From contig CAIIXF020000001.1 of NCBI GenBank assembly GCA_903813345.2, forward strand, positions 33,748,866 to 33,812,865: a DNA stretch of 64,000 nt, in the 5' to 3' direction. The position numbers and the translations under genes are program-made. This document shows, in pieces, positions 1 through 12,179 of the stretch. The notes under the pieces were generated by a model that did no database searches, was not told the DNA's origin, and saw only the letters and a program-made list of their open reading frames with translations. Source of the DNA: Owenia fusiformis. Its lineage: Eukaryota; Annelida; Polychaeta; Sabellida; Oweniidae. The first letter of the stretch is position 1. Each line of letters starts with the position of its first letter.

Positions 1-463
1 TCTCTAGCTTACAGCTAGACGAAACTTCATTAATTTCGTATGTACTGTGCTACACGCACCTACACACACCTAGAACTCATTTTTAATAAATTTTATAAAT
101 ATTTTTAAGAATATTAATCATATTTAGGATGAAGCGTTGCTTGTCTGGATTTAGATATTTCAAAATTTCATTTCGGAGTTTGACACATGGTGAAATTTTC
201 TCGCTGTAGCTAAAAATGGCTTCCGGTTCTGGACGTGAATAACATTTGAAATTATTCTCGCTTAAAGAAATCAAATATAACAATAGATTCAGACGGGGAT
301 GTGAGCTGATGTTCTTCAAATCTATACATAAAGGTATATTTCATATTATTATGCCATATTTACTGTGCGTGTGACACAATGATTTACAATATTTATAATA
401 CTAAGGCAGCTCAATCTTCCTCCTCAAAGCCGGAATATAGAGAAGGCTTTGGACCGAAGTAAT
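1..463. other. No recognised feature
   Basis: AT-rich sequence with no feature I can name. A 78-codon open frame on the minus strand (83-319) has no family motif that I recognise and no splice or promoter context, so I do not call it a gene. The sequence joins the 2.48 kb dispersed repeat at 464. Confidence 0.4.
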
Positions 464-2943
464 GTAAATCTATCCCTCAATGTCAGCCATTGTGCTAGTA
501 TTTCAATTTCAAAATCCGAAGGTCGAGTAAACTTTGTCATGATCACGAGAATATATCGACACTACAGTAGTAGATCTAACAGTAAGGCGGGTAGCCTGGG
601 GCGGGTAGTAAAGTCATATAGTCTACTTGCACTCGTATTGTACCATTGAACTGTGAACCATTAAATTCCATTTATCATAATATCACAGGAAACATAGCTG
701 ATCTGTGAAGCATAAAGTTTACTTCCTGTCCTCCTCCTCCATTCTATTGTGAGATGTTGTAAGCTTACGAATATTTTGGGGAATTTCCGCTGAATTTCAG
801 TGAATTTTCTGACTTCTATCTGGAATATTATCTCCTTCGGTGCTTTTCAGCTTAAAATCCTAAAGCCTACAGGCTCCTGATAGTTAGTTACATTGTCTGA
901 CGACTAAATCCCATCTATGACACCTTGTAAACTGACCTTCTGGATCAATGTATAATCCAAACATAAAACTACTTGATTTTGCAATGGGCGATATTCTAAC
1001 TCCCAGATACCAGGATGTGTGTACTGAACGAAACGTTAACTTATATATCAGACATTGATCCCGGGGATTTCTCTCTGTTAAAAACTAAAAGAATTACTTC
1101 AGTATTTATAAAAAATATTTCTGGAATTTAAATAAATATTAATTAAAGCTTACCTAATATCATATGAAGTAAAAAAATGCTTAGCCTAATTATAAGTATT
1201 TCAATTTTTACAATTTCAATTGATTTATTGAGGCTATGATTGACTATAATTATACAATGAAACTCTTGATTGGTCAGAATAATTGTATGACATTAACCTT
1301 TGTCACATGAAAACAATTCTACATGCGTTAAAGAGGCTCTATGCCATAGGATAGCACAATCAAGACTGCTCTTCTGGACTTTTTTGCAAGAAGTCCCAAA
1401 TCCCCCTCTCTCAATGGGCTCTCAGTGTTAATTTTGCGATTGTGCTGGCCGATCTAATTATTTTCGAAGAAGTTAATTCAATCTGAAGTTTGAATATTCC
1501 GGGAAAGTCCTCCTGTTATCTGATTGGTCGCTGAATTTGTTTATCATAAACCTGATTGGCTCCCTGGTTCAAGGTGCTTGTTGGCGCTTGTGTGACTCAA
1601 TGGGGATTTCCCTCGATAACTGAGGAGATTGGTTGTTCTGTTTCCAATATTTCGGCAATAATATACCCAAAGTTATTCTCAAGATATATCCATGGCATGT
1701 GAGATATTATATGAGCAATAACAATAGGACATCATTGATTGTCTGAGGGAGAAATTATGGCATAATGCATCTTTAAACTTATTTTCTGTATTAATTTACT
1801 TGTGTTAAGCATGGATAATGCTAATATGATGGGGCTGGGACTTACTTTTTACTTGATTTAAGTTTATTTTCTGTTACAATTTACCTTTTATATACTTGCT
1901 ATGAGCATGGCTATGCGCATGGTTTATACCTATTTTAAGACAGTTAGGTCTTGAATTTTAGTTGATTTAGGCTTATTTTCAGTATCAATTCGTCAGTGGT
2001 CAGGGTACTTTTGGGAGGTTGGGACAAACCTAGTACCTCCCAAAAGTACCCTGACCACTGACGAAACACTGTGTTCCCTCGGGAAATATTGATATCATTC
2101 TTGTGATATTCCCCATATCAAATCCCTCCTTGTGGATAACTACTTTTTATCCCATGGTTGCAAGGATATACATCGAATATCACGTGAAGATATATTTCAT
2201 GATGTGGATCAAGATATCATTATCATATAACTTTAGCAAAAAAGCCCCAAACCATCAAAGTGATATTCGATAGTTTCAGAAGTGATATTCAGCCAGCTTT
2301 TGGTATCTGGGAGCTCTGACATCCCCCCTCAAATCTTTGAGGGGACCAAATGGCAAAAAATATTCTGCGCTTGCAAGGATTTTTTTTAAAAGTAAGGCCA
2401 ATTTTCTCTTAGAATAAGGCCAAAAAAGCGCTTTAATGCCCTTCAGCACTTTTAAGACCCTTCAACACTTTTTTTTAGCAAAAAGGTACATATGTCCACA
2501 TATCTTTAAGGAGATATCAGAAGGGTTGGCTGTAATGGCTGAGCCCCTTCCCCAGGTTATGGGCCTGGATGTAACTTATTGCTTCTTTGAGATCATCATC
2601 CATACATTTTTTGAATTGAATCTATTTTTCTGTAAAGTGTATTCTTTGCAAAATCTTCAATGACAAAGTCATTTTTACAGAATTTTCAATGTTGTTATTT
2701 CTTTACAGAATCTGTTGAGAATTTCTTTATTGATTCTTTACAGATCAACACACACACAGTTTCTGCATTGAATCTGTATTTTTTCTGTAATGAGATTTCT
2801 TTGCAGAATCATTAAAGAAAGACAAACTGTACAGATTCTTCAAATGTATCAAATCTGCAAAGTTTCTTTAATGAATTTCCGTAAAGATTTTTTAAAGATA
2901 GCCATTCTTTACAGAAAATGTAATGGAAAAAATTGCCTGTGTA
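464..2943 (+). repeat. 2.48 kb dispersed repeat, copy R1
   Basis: Direct repeat of 16142-18599 (R3), near-identical by eye and in the same orientation about 15.7 kb apart; its first ~415 bp also recurs at 14901-15315 (R2). It opens with GTAAATCTATCCCTCAATG and similarity stops after GCCTGTGTA. R1 has an 18 bp stretch near 1375 that R3 lacks, and there are other small indels and substitutions. The interior holds a perfect 31 bp hairpin (1989-2065), GATATC-rich sequence (about 2085-2300) and degenerate TTCTTTACAGAATCT repeats (about 2640-2940). No coding domain was recognised; the 75-codon open frame at 2436 is simply duplicated with the repeat. It may be an uncharacterised non-autonomous element or a segmental duplication. 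Confidence 0.85.
1989..2065. repeat. Perfect 31-bp inverted repeat (hairpin)
   Basis: Left arm 1989-2019 begins TTCGTCAGTGGTCAGGGTAC. Right arm 2035-2065 is its exact reverse complement, with a 15 nt loop. The R3 copy (about 17640-17717) retains the right arm but carries a substitution in the left arm near the loop. Confidence 0.9.
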
Positions 2944-2973
2944 GGTTAATAAATTTGGTTATGAAAGTAATTA

Positions 2974-3826
2974 TCCCACAGAACGAAGTTCGAAGGGGAT
3001 ATAGAGAAGCCGTCCGTCCGTTCGTCCATCCGTGTGTCCGGGAGATAACTCAAATACCGGTTGACCGATTTGGTTCAAATTTTATAGGCGTATGCCTTAT
3101 GAGTGTAGGATCTCTGCTCGAGAAGGAATTTTCAAAATTGCATCTCAATTCAAAATGGCCGCCATTTTTCGTAGAAAATGTAATCGTTGATAACTCAAAT
3201 ACAAGTTGACAGATTTGGTTCAAATTTTATATGCTGATGCTTAGGGACAAAGGAGTTTCACTCAAAAAGAGATTTTCAAGATGGCCGCTTAATTTCAAAA
3301 TGGCGGCCATTTTTTGTAAAAAATATGTAATCTTTGATAACTCAAATACCAGTGAAAGGATTTGGTTCAAATTTTATATGATGATGCTAAGGGACACAGT
3401 AGCTATGTTCGACAAAAATTTATCAAGATAGCCGCTTAATTTCAAAATGGCAGCAATTTTTCGTAAAAAACGTAATCTTTGATAACTCAAATACCAGTGA
3501 ACAGATTTGGTTGAAATTTTATATGATTATGCCTAGGGACACAGTAGCTCTGTTCAAGAAATAATTTTCAAGATGGCGGCTGAATTTTAAGATGGGGGCC
3601 AATTTTCGTAAAAAACAATCTTTGATAACTCATATACCAGTGAAGGGATTTGGTTCAAATTTTATATGATGATGCCTAGTTCACAATTGTATAAACTAAC
3701 TTTGTGCCAAATTTCATGCTTCTATCACAAAGTGCACAAACATTTCAACATTTACACTAGCTATAATAAGCATAATATGTTTTGTTCGGTGGGATTTGCT
3801 ACTCCGTGGAGTTGCTGTTTTTCTAG
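2974..3826 (+). mobile_element. Non-autonomous Helitron-like element H1 (complete)
   Basis: The termini fit a canonical Helitron. The 5' end is A|TCCCACAGAACGAAGTTCG and the 3' end is CTAG|T. A short hairpin (ACTCC-GT-GGAGT, 3801-3812) lies 10 nt before the terminal CTAG, and there is no target duplication. The 5' terminal 11 bases are complementary, with one mismatch, to GTTCGGTGGGA about 27 nt from the 3' end. The body has a CCGTCCGTCCG run (about 3008-3035) and five ~145 bp tandem units. Each unit carries GATAACTCAAATACC and AAGATGGC/AAAATGGC motifs. No Rep/helicase ORF is present, so it would need a helper in trans. The open frames across it are repeat translations. Confidence 0.8.
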
Positions 3827-5400
3827 TTTATATTGCTTACCATACTATATATCCTAACTTCAGGTATCCACAAAAGCGTTATTTGCACCAATCTTATGCT
3901 ATAGCCTTGTTAAATTGGAAAATGAGCAATGCTGGCAGTGTTATACATATTTTTGCCTGAAAATCACTAGCCTGCCTCGTATTCAATGAATACATTGATT
4001 CATAAGGAAAGTACTCACAGTAGGGAGGTTTTGCACAACGGGTTAGCTTAAACGTATCCGCATCCGTATCTCGTTGCGTTTACGGAAACGTATTTCGATA
4101 ATTTTCGTTTCGCAGTTCGTTTTTTAAAGTACGTAATTATAAACGCATCTCAATCCGTTATTAACAGTCGTGAAAACTTGGGTCAAATAAAAGAATTCAT
4201 CTGCACTCAGATTTCAATACACCATTGAGAGTGTCAGCTTTCAGAATCACAACTCCATAAGTATTATTGGTGAATGCAAAAATACATATTAACCCTTTCA
4301 TCACCAAGGGGCCATTTATTAATTTCATAAAATCAATTTCAAAATGAAGAAGATCCCTTAGGTGTTAGGCCAGAAAAGATAATTTCTAGGTTTACAATAA
4401 CCAATTCATTGTCAAACTATACTTTGAGGAATATTTAAGGGTTTGAACACAGATAGGCTGGAATAGTGGTAATTGAGTGGAGTGCAGTGATTGCATTATG
4501 CTACAAAATGCGTAAACATTTCTGTTTTCGGTAGAAATGATATTTGAAATTAGTGTGTACATTTGCGTTTACTTATTTTTTCCTGAGAATATTAAGAATG
4601 CAGCAAGTGCATTGTGACTTAACATGAAAGCATGCACGCTTGACATAACTACATCATATCCCTTTTTACCTCATTATCTTTTTAAGTATGCCCTTATAAG
4701 TATACTTATCAATGCTATAATTAGTTCTGAAGGAGCACACGCAATCTAAACAAATGGTATAAGTGATTCATCATGTCATATCAAGCTTGAGTGAAATCCA
4801 TCCATCCAAATATTTGACCTCTATTGCAACACCTATTTACTCATATAGCATTTTTTTTATTTCACTCAAAAGTAGAATTCCATCTTTAGCATATGCATAA
4901 TGTTCTATTCTTGTATACAATAGTTTCTTAGACATAACAAGCCATATAGGCATTCGTAGCCTTGTCCAAGTCGGTCTCTTACTTATCTTGATTTCTATCC
5001 CATGGTGAAAGATATGACCGTCTAAAATCACTTGCCATACAGCACATGGACCTTTAATTTCATGTTTTTGCAGCTCAATATTTTGGTTATACTTTAAGAT
5101 CAAATAAGTATACCGACTTGATGGAAGCAAAGCAACATATTTGATCATAGAAAGTGACACAAATATACCATTTATGCAATAAAAGTACATCTCCCCTGTT
5201 TTGTATGAAAAATCAACAAAAATATATTATGTAAAAAGATAAATTACCATTGTTTTTCTTGGATTCATTGAACAAAAAGAGACCCCCTCATCAGAGAACG
5301 ACCCAAAGCTAGCCATACCAGTTGAATATCTCACACAAGAGATTGCATTATATATGAATACATGTAGGTACCAAACCTATAACATACTAATAATGTGTAC
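3827..5400. other. Mostly single-copy AT-rich sequence with a possible transposon end
   Basis: Around 4024 the sequence GGGAGGTTTTGCACAACG, followed by TACG-rich sequence to about 4170, is matched in reverse complement near 21000-21175 (see separate entry). The rest shows no repeat that I can identify. A minus-strand open frame of 117 codons lies at 4837-5190. Confidence 0.4.
4837..5190 (-). CDS. Unrecognised 117-codon open frame
   Basis: One of the longer open frames in the window that is not made of tandem repeats. The predicted product is mixed in composition with no signal peptide, clear membrane segment or motif I can name. No splice signals or neighbouring exons of a common gene are evident, and it sits in repeat-rich DNA. 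It could be a decayed transposon fragment or chance. I infer no function. Confidence 0.12.
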   Translation of the reverse strand: MYFYCINGIFVSLSMIKYVALLPSSRYTYLILKYNQNIELQKHEIKGPCAVWQVILDGHIFHHGIEIKISKRPTWTRLRMPIWLVMSKKLLYTRIEHYAYAKDGILLLSEIKKMLYE

Positions 5401-5429
5401 ACACATATTATTATACCCTTTGATTCTAC

Positions 5430-6480
5430 CCTGAATATACCAACCAACTGATATACCAACAACATAATACCCTAAACCGGCCATTTGTATCTTAACCCAA
5501 TAATACACCACAACCCGATAGGACACAGCCCGTAACACGACATATATAACCTATTACAACCAAACACAACCTAGGTCACCAATCATACAACAGTACAATA
5601 GAACATAACCCAGTGACAACATACACAGAACGCAACAGAGCATAACCCAGCACCAAAGCCAGCACAGCGCAACCTGCCTTTCAACCACCAAAACACAACT
5701 AACTGTCAAATTAACACAATATGTCACAACCCAATGATAAAACAACAAAGGCAAACACAACCAATTGTTGAACTAACTCAACACAATTGTGCACAACCCA
5801 ACAGTAAACAATTAAAACAAAAATCGGGCACAACCAATAAAACACAACTAAAATAACAACCACGAAAACACAAGGAACTGTGAAATTATCACCACACAAT
5901 TTGGCACAACCCAATTATAAACCAACAAAAGCAAACACAACCCATTGTTCAAGTAACACAACACAATTTTCCAAAACCAAAAACCAAACAATCAAAACAA
6001 AATCAGGCACAAGCAATAACACACAATCAAACCAATATACACAACTAACTTACTCCAATTGGAGGCAACGCCAATCACAACACAATCAGACACAACCAGA
6101 TACCTTACCTGACTAGCTACAACCAGCTATGCAACCAACATAACATATTCACAAGAGAACACAACCCATTATAAAATTAACATAACACAATGGGGCACAA
6201 CCCGATACTAAATCACCAGACTAACAACCATCAAAAGACAACCGACTCTCAAACTGACACAACACAATTCGGCAATATCTACCTGACAGTAACCCACCAT
6301 TACATAACCAGGCTCAACTAAATACTTATCCATTAATCAACCCATCAAAACACACTCAGGCACAACCAATAAACCACAACGAAACGTTGATACCGATATA
6401 ATCAACTAACATATTCCAACTGGAGACAACTGCAAAATACAATCGGGGACAACCCGATATCTACTTGAATTACAACCCCC
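5430..6480. repeat. AC/AAC-rich degenerate repeat tract
   Basis: About 1 kb dominated by variations on CACAACCCAATNATAAACAA, strongly strand-asymmetric (very few G on the + strand). Recognisable phrases recur at irregular 100-150 bp spacing, so this looks like an ageing satellite. It ends in a C run at about 6477-6487. Open frames across it are low-complexity artefacts. Confidence 0.7.
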
Positions 6481-6487
6481 CCCCCCC

Positions 6488-7160
6488 TTTCCCTATCATC
6501 ACAAGGCTGCTGATGAAAACATATCATGAACCACCACCCGAGAGTTAGATACATCTGGGGCCCCTACCATGACTTATATGTAAGGAAGAAGGTCTGTTTC
6601 AGGATCAGGATGTCAGGCCTTTCTTTTAAAACAATGAAAACAGGAAATGACACGCCATTGTCATCATCCTATGATCAATTAAATATACTCTACCTGTCAC
6701 ATAATCACTGACGGTGGTTCGGGGAAGCTTGGGCACTAAGCTTTAGGGCACTAGTCTCCCTGGTCCCCCAAACGAGGCCGCTTACTATTTGACACGGATC
6801 GCATGACTTGATGCATGTTCAAGTCATACCAGGGGAAGAAGCTCCCCTGGCTAGAAATTTTATGATCATCCTGAGCACTTTAATTTCGGGAGTTCTTTTA
6901 GCCAAAATTGTCAAAAAGCTCCCCCTTGGCAAAAGCTGGATACGGGACGCCACCTTTAGACCCAATATCACATTCATACTGCTATACTAGCCCAAAACCC
7001 TCCTCTATATGAATTTAGAGCGTGACTTGGGGCACAAAATATAAATCCAGGTGGTCTAGTTGCTACCACTGGTTTGATGTCCCTAAGAAATTGACTACGG
7101 TATTACTATTGACCCTAGAAATTATAGACCCTACGGCTGCCTACCAACAAATATGACTAA
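6488..7160. other. No recognised gene
   Basis: Moderately GC-richer stretch with short hairpins, for example AAGCTTGGGCACTAAGCTT near 6725-6743. A segment near 6830-6950 (GAAGCTCCCCTGGCTAG...) resembles diverged transposon-end sequence seen near 50230-50400. No coding motif was recognised. Confidence 0.35.
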
Positions 7161-7162
7161 AT

Positions 7163-8600
7163 TCTGGATGAGCGTGGTGTAAAAGTGGTTTTGAAAAAAA
7201 GCAAATTTCTCTTAGTGTAGGTAATTTGTGGTTTATGATTCTACATTGATTCTGAAAATACTGGTGTCTAGTTTTTCAGCGTTTTGGAAATATTCAGATT
7301 TATACCCCCCTTGTTTGATTTTGAGGGGGGTACTAGGAAGCCCATGTAAAATTCCTAGAATTTACAACCAATCATTTTGATATTTACAGGTAATCATGTA
7401 CTTATTATGTCCTACAAAAGTAATAAGTTTCATGAAAGTTAGTCAACTGGTTGCTATGGAAACGGAGATCATATGTCAAAAAGTACACAATTCCGTCAAA
7501 ATGTAAGACACCCCATGAGACAAAACACATATTATTTTAATGAAATTGGAAAGAAACACCATGAAAACATTTTAGAAAACTTATTCAGAGTATGTTTGAT
7601 AATATTAAATCAAGTGCTGTTTTATCCTAACCACACAGTGAAATCTATTGCTCATGATTATATGGCAATGCAAATTAATATAGAAAGGGGACGTGGCACT
7701 TTTCCAAAGAATTCTTAACTTGTGTCCAAATTTTTGAAGAAGATAAATAACCAATTGTCCTGTTATTTACAGATATAATTCACATCATTATGTTTGCCTA
7801 TCATGGAAAGTTTCATCAGTGTTGGTTTACTGGTTACTATACTATGCAGATTTATACCCCTTGGTATGATTTTTAATGGGGGTACAATGAAAGCCATCTA
7901 TAATATAGAAGAATAATCTAAGAATATACAGCCAATCATCAAGATATTTACAGGTAATCGTCTACATATCATGTCTTACAACCATGACAATTTTCATCAA
8001 TGTGTATCAATTGGTTGCTATGGAAACATAAATCATTTTTTCAAAAGTACACATTTAGGGAGGTACAATGAAAGCCATATATAATTCCTAGAATATCTAA
8101 CCAATCATCTTGTTATTGGCAGGTAGTTATCTACTCACCATGTTCTTCAACTATGACAAAGTTCATAAATGCGGGGCAAATGGTTGCTATGGTAACAGAA
8201 ATCATTTGTTAAAAAGTACACATTAGGGCGTACAATGAAAGCCATTTATAATTCCTTAAATATCAAAACAATCATTATGATATTTACAGACAATCTACTA
8301 CTTATCATGTCCTACCATGATGACAAGTTTCATCAATGTGGGTCAAATGTGGGTAGAAATCTATTTTTTTAAAAGTACACATTTCATAAAATTTTAAGAC
8401 ACACCCTAAGACATTGAAAATCTTCATCAAATTGGGAGGAATTAGCATGAAAACATTTTTAAAAACCTATTTTGAGTATGTCTGATAATATTTAATCAAT
8501 GGATATTTCATCTGGGCCATTTGATATATTGTATTTGCTTATGATAATAAAACTATGCAGAATGCGGCTGTCACATTATGCGTAGGGACATAGTAAATTT
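7163..8600. repeat. ~190 bp tandem repeat block, left arm of a 13-kb-apart inverted pair
   Basis: Units contain GGTTGCTATGGAAACGG, AAAAGTACACATT, GGGGGTACAATGAAAGCC and GATATTTACAGGTAATC, repeated roughly every 180-200 bp. The block is the reverse complement of about 19090-20524. The match begins at GGATGAGCGTGGTGTAAAAG (about 7167) and includes a paired open frame at 7473 (81 codons) whose partner is on the minus strand at 19925. Across that frame most nucleotide differences change an amino acid, so I regard it as non-coding. Confidence 0.75.
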
Positions 8601-8934
8601 TGAGCTGATCTCACTTAGTCATCTTTTATATCATTTGCATCAAAATCCTCATTCATAGATCTTTCAACGTCTACTTCTGTCAAAGCATCCGTTGCAATCT
8701 TTATGTGACTGTATGTCTATGAGATCATCAGGTGGAATGGGTTGGTCTGGCCAATTTGGCTCTATTTTGCCATCAACAAGTTACCACGTCACTTGTAATA
8801 AACAAACCAAGAGATATATACAACTATTACACCCAATTAAAAATACTGGAAATGATTCTTAATGAATTCTTAAAACTATGAACAGTTGAAAAAAACCATC
8901 AGACATAAAAAAGTTGAGAACAACAGCATGTATT
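8601..8934. other. No recognised feature
   Basis: AT-rich linker between the tandem block and the GGAATATG palindrome cluster. I see no gene or repeat in it. Confidence 0.35.
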
Positions 8935-9190
8935 ATTCTGAGTGTAAAACATGTCCGTTGTGTTACGCGGTATATGGCATATATTCATGGTTGCGTGGTA
9001 TTTGTGATACGGGTGAATATGCCATACTCACCTGCAGTATATGGCATATTCCGCAGGTGAGTATGCGATATTCCGCAGTGAATATGCGATAGATTGATTT
9101 CAGTGAAAATCCGATACTCACTTGCGGAATATGTCATACTCACTTGCGGAATATGCCATACACCACAGGTGAATATGACATACACAGGCA
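8935..9190. repeat. Cluster of short CATACTCACTTGCGGAATATG-type palindromic repeats
   Basis: Alternating forward and inverted copies of a ~20 bp motif (ATACTCACCTGC, GGAATATGCCATA, CGCAGGTGAGTATG) can fold into multiple alternative hairpins. Diverged inverted counterparts occur near 18895-19010, flanked by GTGTTACGCGGTA (about 8955) and ACCGCGTAACACG (about 19000). This extends the large inverted pair inward. Confidence 0.6.
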
Positions 9191-9540
9191 ATTTTTTCCA
9201 TCACAATTTCCATAAAAAATCCATACAGATTCTTTACTGTCAAAACTGTAATGAAACTGTTCGGACTTGATCACGGCAATGTTTCGATAAAGAAACGAGT
9301 TTACAGAATCTGTAATGATACTGCATTTATTCTGTAAATATAAGTTTCAAATTTTACTGATTCAATAGAGTTTTTGTAAAGATTCTCTAGTTTTTCTTTG
9401 CATATTCATGACAGACTTCTGCTGCTTTCCTCATGGATTCTTAACAGCTTCTTTATGTATTCGTTGATAAATATTTGAAGTTATTTTAATGATTCTCTAA
9501 AAATTCAGTAAAAGCCCTCAATAACAAAAGATTTTATTGT
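9190..9540. repeat. Degenerate TTCTTTACAGAATCTGTAATGA repeats
   Basis: Diverged copies of the CTTTACAGAATC-type phrase also seen at the ends of R1 and R3 (2640-2940, 18300-18599). The left boundary, CACAGGCAATTTTTTCCAT, is the reverse complement of the R3 3' end (about 18575-18600). Confidence 0.5.
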
Positions 9541-9604
9541 ATATAGTTAATCGATTTATATTTATTAATAGTCTTTGTCAATACAATTTACATGTAATCT
9601 AAAG

Positions 9605-10530
9605 TGCATACAGCAAATATGTGTCTTAGTGAACACTTTTATGTGTAAGAATCTGTATATCATGGATATACAGTGAACACCCCTTAGTAATGTTTATGGA
9701 ATCCTTTTTTTGTTTAACCTCATATGGAATATAAATATAGCACCACAAATATTTTTGTATACAGCAAATATGTGTCTTGGTAAACACTTCTATGTGAAAA
9801 CCTGTCTCTATATATCATGGATATATCATGGTTATATATATAATGAAAACTCCTTTGTCTCTGTAATGCTTATGGAGTTATTTTTTATTGATCCTCAGTC
9901 ATGATTATATATAAATATAACGCCACAGATTTCTGTGTCAATAGCAAATATGTGTCTTAGTAACCATCTCTAAGTGAAAACCTATCTCTATATATCATGG
10001 CTATACAGTGAACACTCCTTTGTCTCTGTAATGCTGTAATGCTTATGGTCCTCACAGTCATGATTATAATTATAAATAAAACATATAAATATAATGCCAC
10101 ATATTTCTCTATATACAGTAAATATGTGTCTTGGTGAACACCTCTAAGTGAAAACCTATCTCTACATATCATGGCTATATACAATGAACGCTCCTTTGTC
10201 TCTGTAATGCTTATGGAGTTATTTTTTCTTGATCAAAGTCATGATTATAGTTATAAATAAAACATATAAATATAATGCCACATATTTCTCTATATACAGT
10301 AAATATGTGTCTTGGTGAGCACTTCTAAGTGGAAACCTGTCTCTATATATCATGGATATACTGTGAACACTCCTTTGTCTCTGTAATGGATATTGAGTTA
10401 TGTTTATTGATCCTCACAGTCATGATATAAATATAACATATAAATAATCCACCACAGATTTCTGTATACAGCAAATAAGTGTCTTGGTGAACACCTCAAA
10501 ATGAAAACCTGTCTCTATATATCATGTGAA
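9605..10530. repeat. ~175 bp satellite, about six copies
   Basis: The phrase AAATATGTGTCTTGGTGAAC recurs at about 9617, 9768, 9948, 10120, 10301 and, as AAATAAGTGTCTT, 10474. Spacing is 150-181 bp. Each unit also has CTATATATCATGG, GAACACTCCTTTGTCTCTG and ATATAAATATAA. Divergence between units is moderate. No coding potential. Confidence 0.85.
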
Positions 10531-10810
10531 CAGTACAATATTATAATATACTCTAAGCAAGTAAAAAATTGAAACCATCTATTTCTGAAAGTATGACCAA
10601 TTCAGACCACAAATGACTGTTTAGTGTTTACAAACTAACACCACAGTAAAATTGTGAACTTTCCAACCAAAACTTGCTTACAACATTATTAATTTCCTTT
10701 AACAATCTAATGGTACCAAGTTTATATCAGTCTTTTTCTTTTATTCTTTATTTCTACCCACACTTGTGAGCATAAAATAGTACATATACATACAATGATA
10801 ATACAGTTTA

Positions 10811-11245
10811 GTTTAATTCACTACCACCAATAATCTTCATCAATTTACTTAATTGCACAGAATATTTAATATTTGACAACAAACTTTTAAATTTTAACAT
10901 ATTTGGTTGTCTAATGAAGTAGTTATCTAGAAGTATTTTTCTGTCATCTTCAAAAAGCTTACATTCTAAAATATAATGGTACTCATCTCCTAGTCTGCTA
11001 CATTTGGTACACACTCTCTCTAACCTTGGTCTTTTTATGTATCTCCCTGTTTCTATAGGAAGATTATGATTTGAAGTTCTAAGTTTTGTTATATATAATC
11101 TAGTGCTTATTGGTTGACATAAATAGGGTTCAAAAATAAATTTGTTCTTAATGCTACAATATGTAAAATATGAAGTTTTAGATTTATCTAAGTCTGATAG
11201 CCATTGCTGTAGGAATTGATTTTTTAGTTTCCTCTTATCATTTAT
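10811..11245 (-). pseudogene. 3' end of a LINE (non-LTR retrotransposon), reverse-transcriptase ORF C-terminus
   Basis: A minus-strand frame open for about 145 codons ends at a stop near 10811. It reads like the C-terminal tail of invertebrate LINE polymerase proteins: ...LRTSNHNLPIETGRYI..., then a Cys/His module around CTKCSRLGDEYHYILECKLF, then an RQPNMLKFKSLL tail. The catalytic RT core and endonuclease are absent because the frame closes upstream near 11250, so this is a 5'-truncated dead copy. The sequence after the stop (AACTAAACTGTATTATC and an AATAAAGAATAAA run on the minus strand) fits a LINE 3' UTR. A related 3' UTR-like piece may be the insert at 44133-44666. Confidence 0.7.
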
Positions 11246-11249
11246 TCAT

Positions 11250-12175
11250 CTTACATAATAATCAGATTACTAAATGTTTATTAATGTGTAATATTCTGAA
11301 ATATTACAAAACATGGATGTTGGGCTTAAAATGAGCGGATTTATTTTAATTAATAAATCTTATTACAAAACACATCTTCTTACAAAACATATCAAATTAT
11401 TCATATTGCCAATGTAAGTTGTTTACAATGCAAGGCAATATATAAAACCGCCCTATGATAAACATATATATATTTAATAAAATACATGATGTTTAAAGGT
11501 GCAATAATTAGTGCAGAGGGGTCATTCAACGATTGTGGACCAGTGTCAAAATATATTTAAGTTTGGATATCTCATCAAGACTTACATCTATTTTTATCAT
11601 CTACAAAGAAACCCCCTAGATAAACATTATATTAGCTGATATTCCTCTTGAAACATGGTGGATCTTAAAAATATAAAAGTGGAAGTCCCCTTTTTGAAGC
11701 TTTGAACTGAATTTAAACTTCTTAATGCTAAAATTGATAATTTATCCATACATTTTAAGAAAATAGGTATGTCAAAGAAAATGTTAAACCAAATGTTGCC
11801 TTGACAGCTCAGAAAAAATACTTTCCTATTTTCTCTACAGTCCTTATTGCCCCTTTAAGTCATAAATCATACCCCTCTAAATTTGGGAGGGTGGAAGAGG
11901 AAAATTCATTTTTTCAAGACCCCCAGCGAACCCCCGCCCAGAGTACTATTTTACACTGAACAAATGTTGATCCCGGGGATATTTTATACGTGTCTTACAT
12001 AAAATTTAATTTTTAAAATAAATATACATTAATTTGTGTAATATTCTGAAATATAATTCAAAACGTGGATGTCTATAAAACATGGATATTTATAAAATAA
12101 ATATACAAATAAATATGCAATTAAACCAAATTACAAAATTTAAAGTTCTAAGTCACATAAGTCATTATAAACTGA
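11250..12175. repeat. AT-rich sequence with internal ~100 bp repeats
   Basis: The phrase AATGTGTAATATTCTGAAATAT with flanks occurs near 11283 and again (as TTTGTGTAATATTCTGAAATAT) near 12032. TTGATCCCGGGGATATTT near 11968 resembles the TTGATCCCGGGGATTTCT of R1 (about 1055) and R3 (about 16733). No gene seen. Confidence 0.5.
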
Positions 12176-12179
12176 TAAA

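Noticed and set aside
2436-2663. 75-codon open frame (also at 18091-18318) as a duplicated gene
   Set aside because: Lies within the 2.48 kb repeat with no motif; its duplication follows from the repeat, and no independent support exists.
7473-7718. An 81-codon open frame with a similar partner on the minus strand at 19925-20215, suggesting a conserved small protein
   Set aside because: Most nucleotide differences between the two copies change the amino acid, so there is no sign of purifying selection; it lies in an inverted repeat.
8935-9190. CRISPR-like array of ~20-bp repeats
   Set aside because: Repeats are palindromic, irregularly spaced, in both orientations and without unique spacers of constant length; the host is eukaryotic.
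9605-10530. Possible array of small RNA genes (regular ~175 bp spacing)
   Set aside because: No promoter boxes or terminators; behaves as a satellite.
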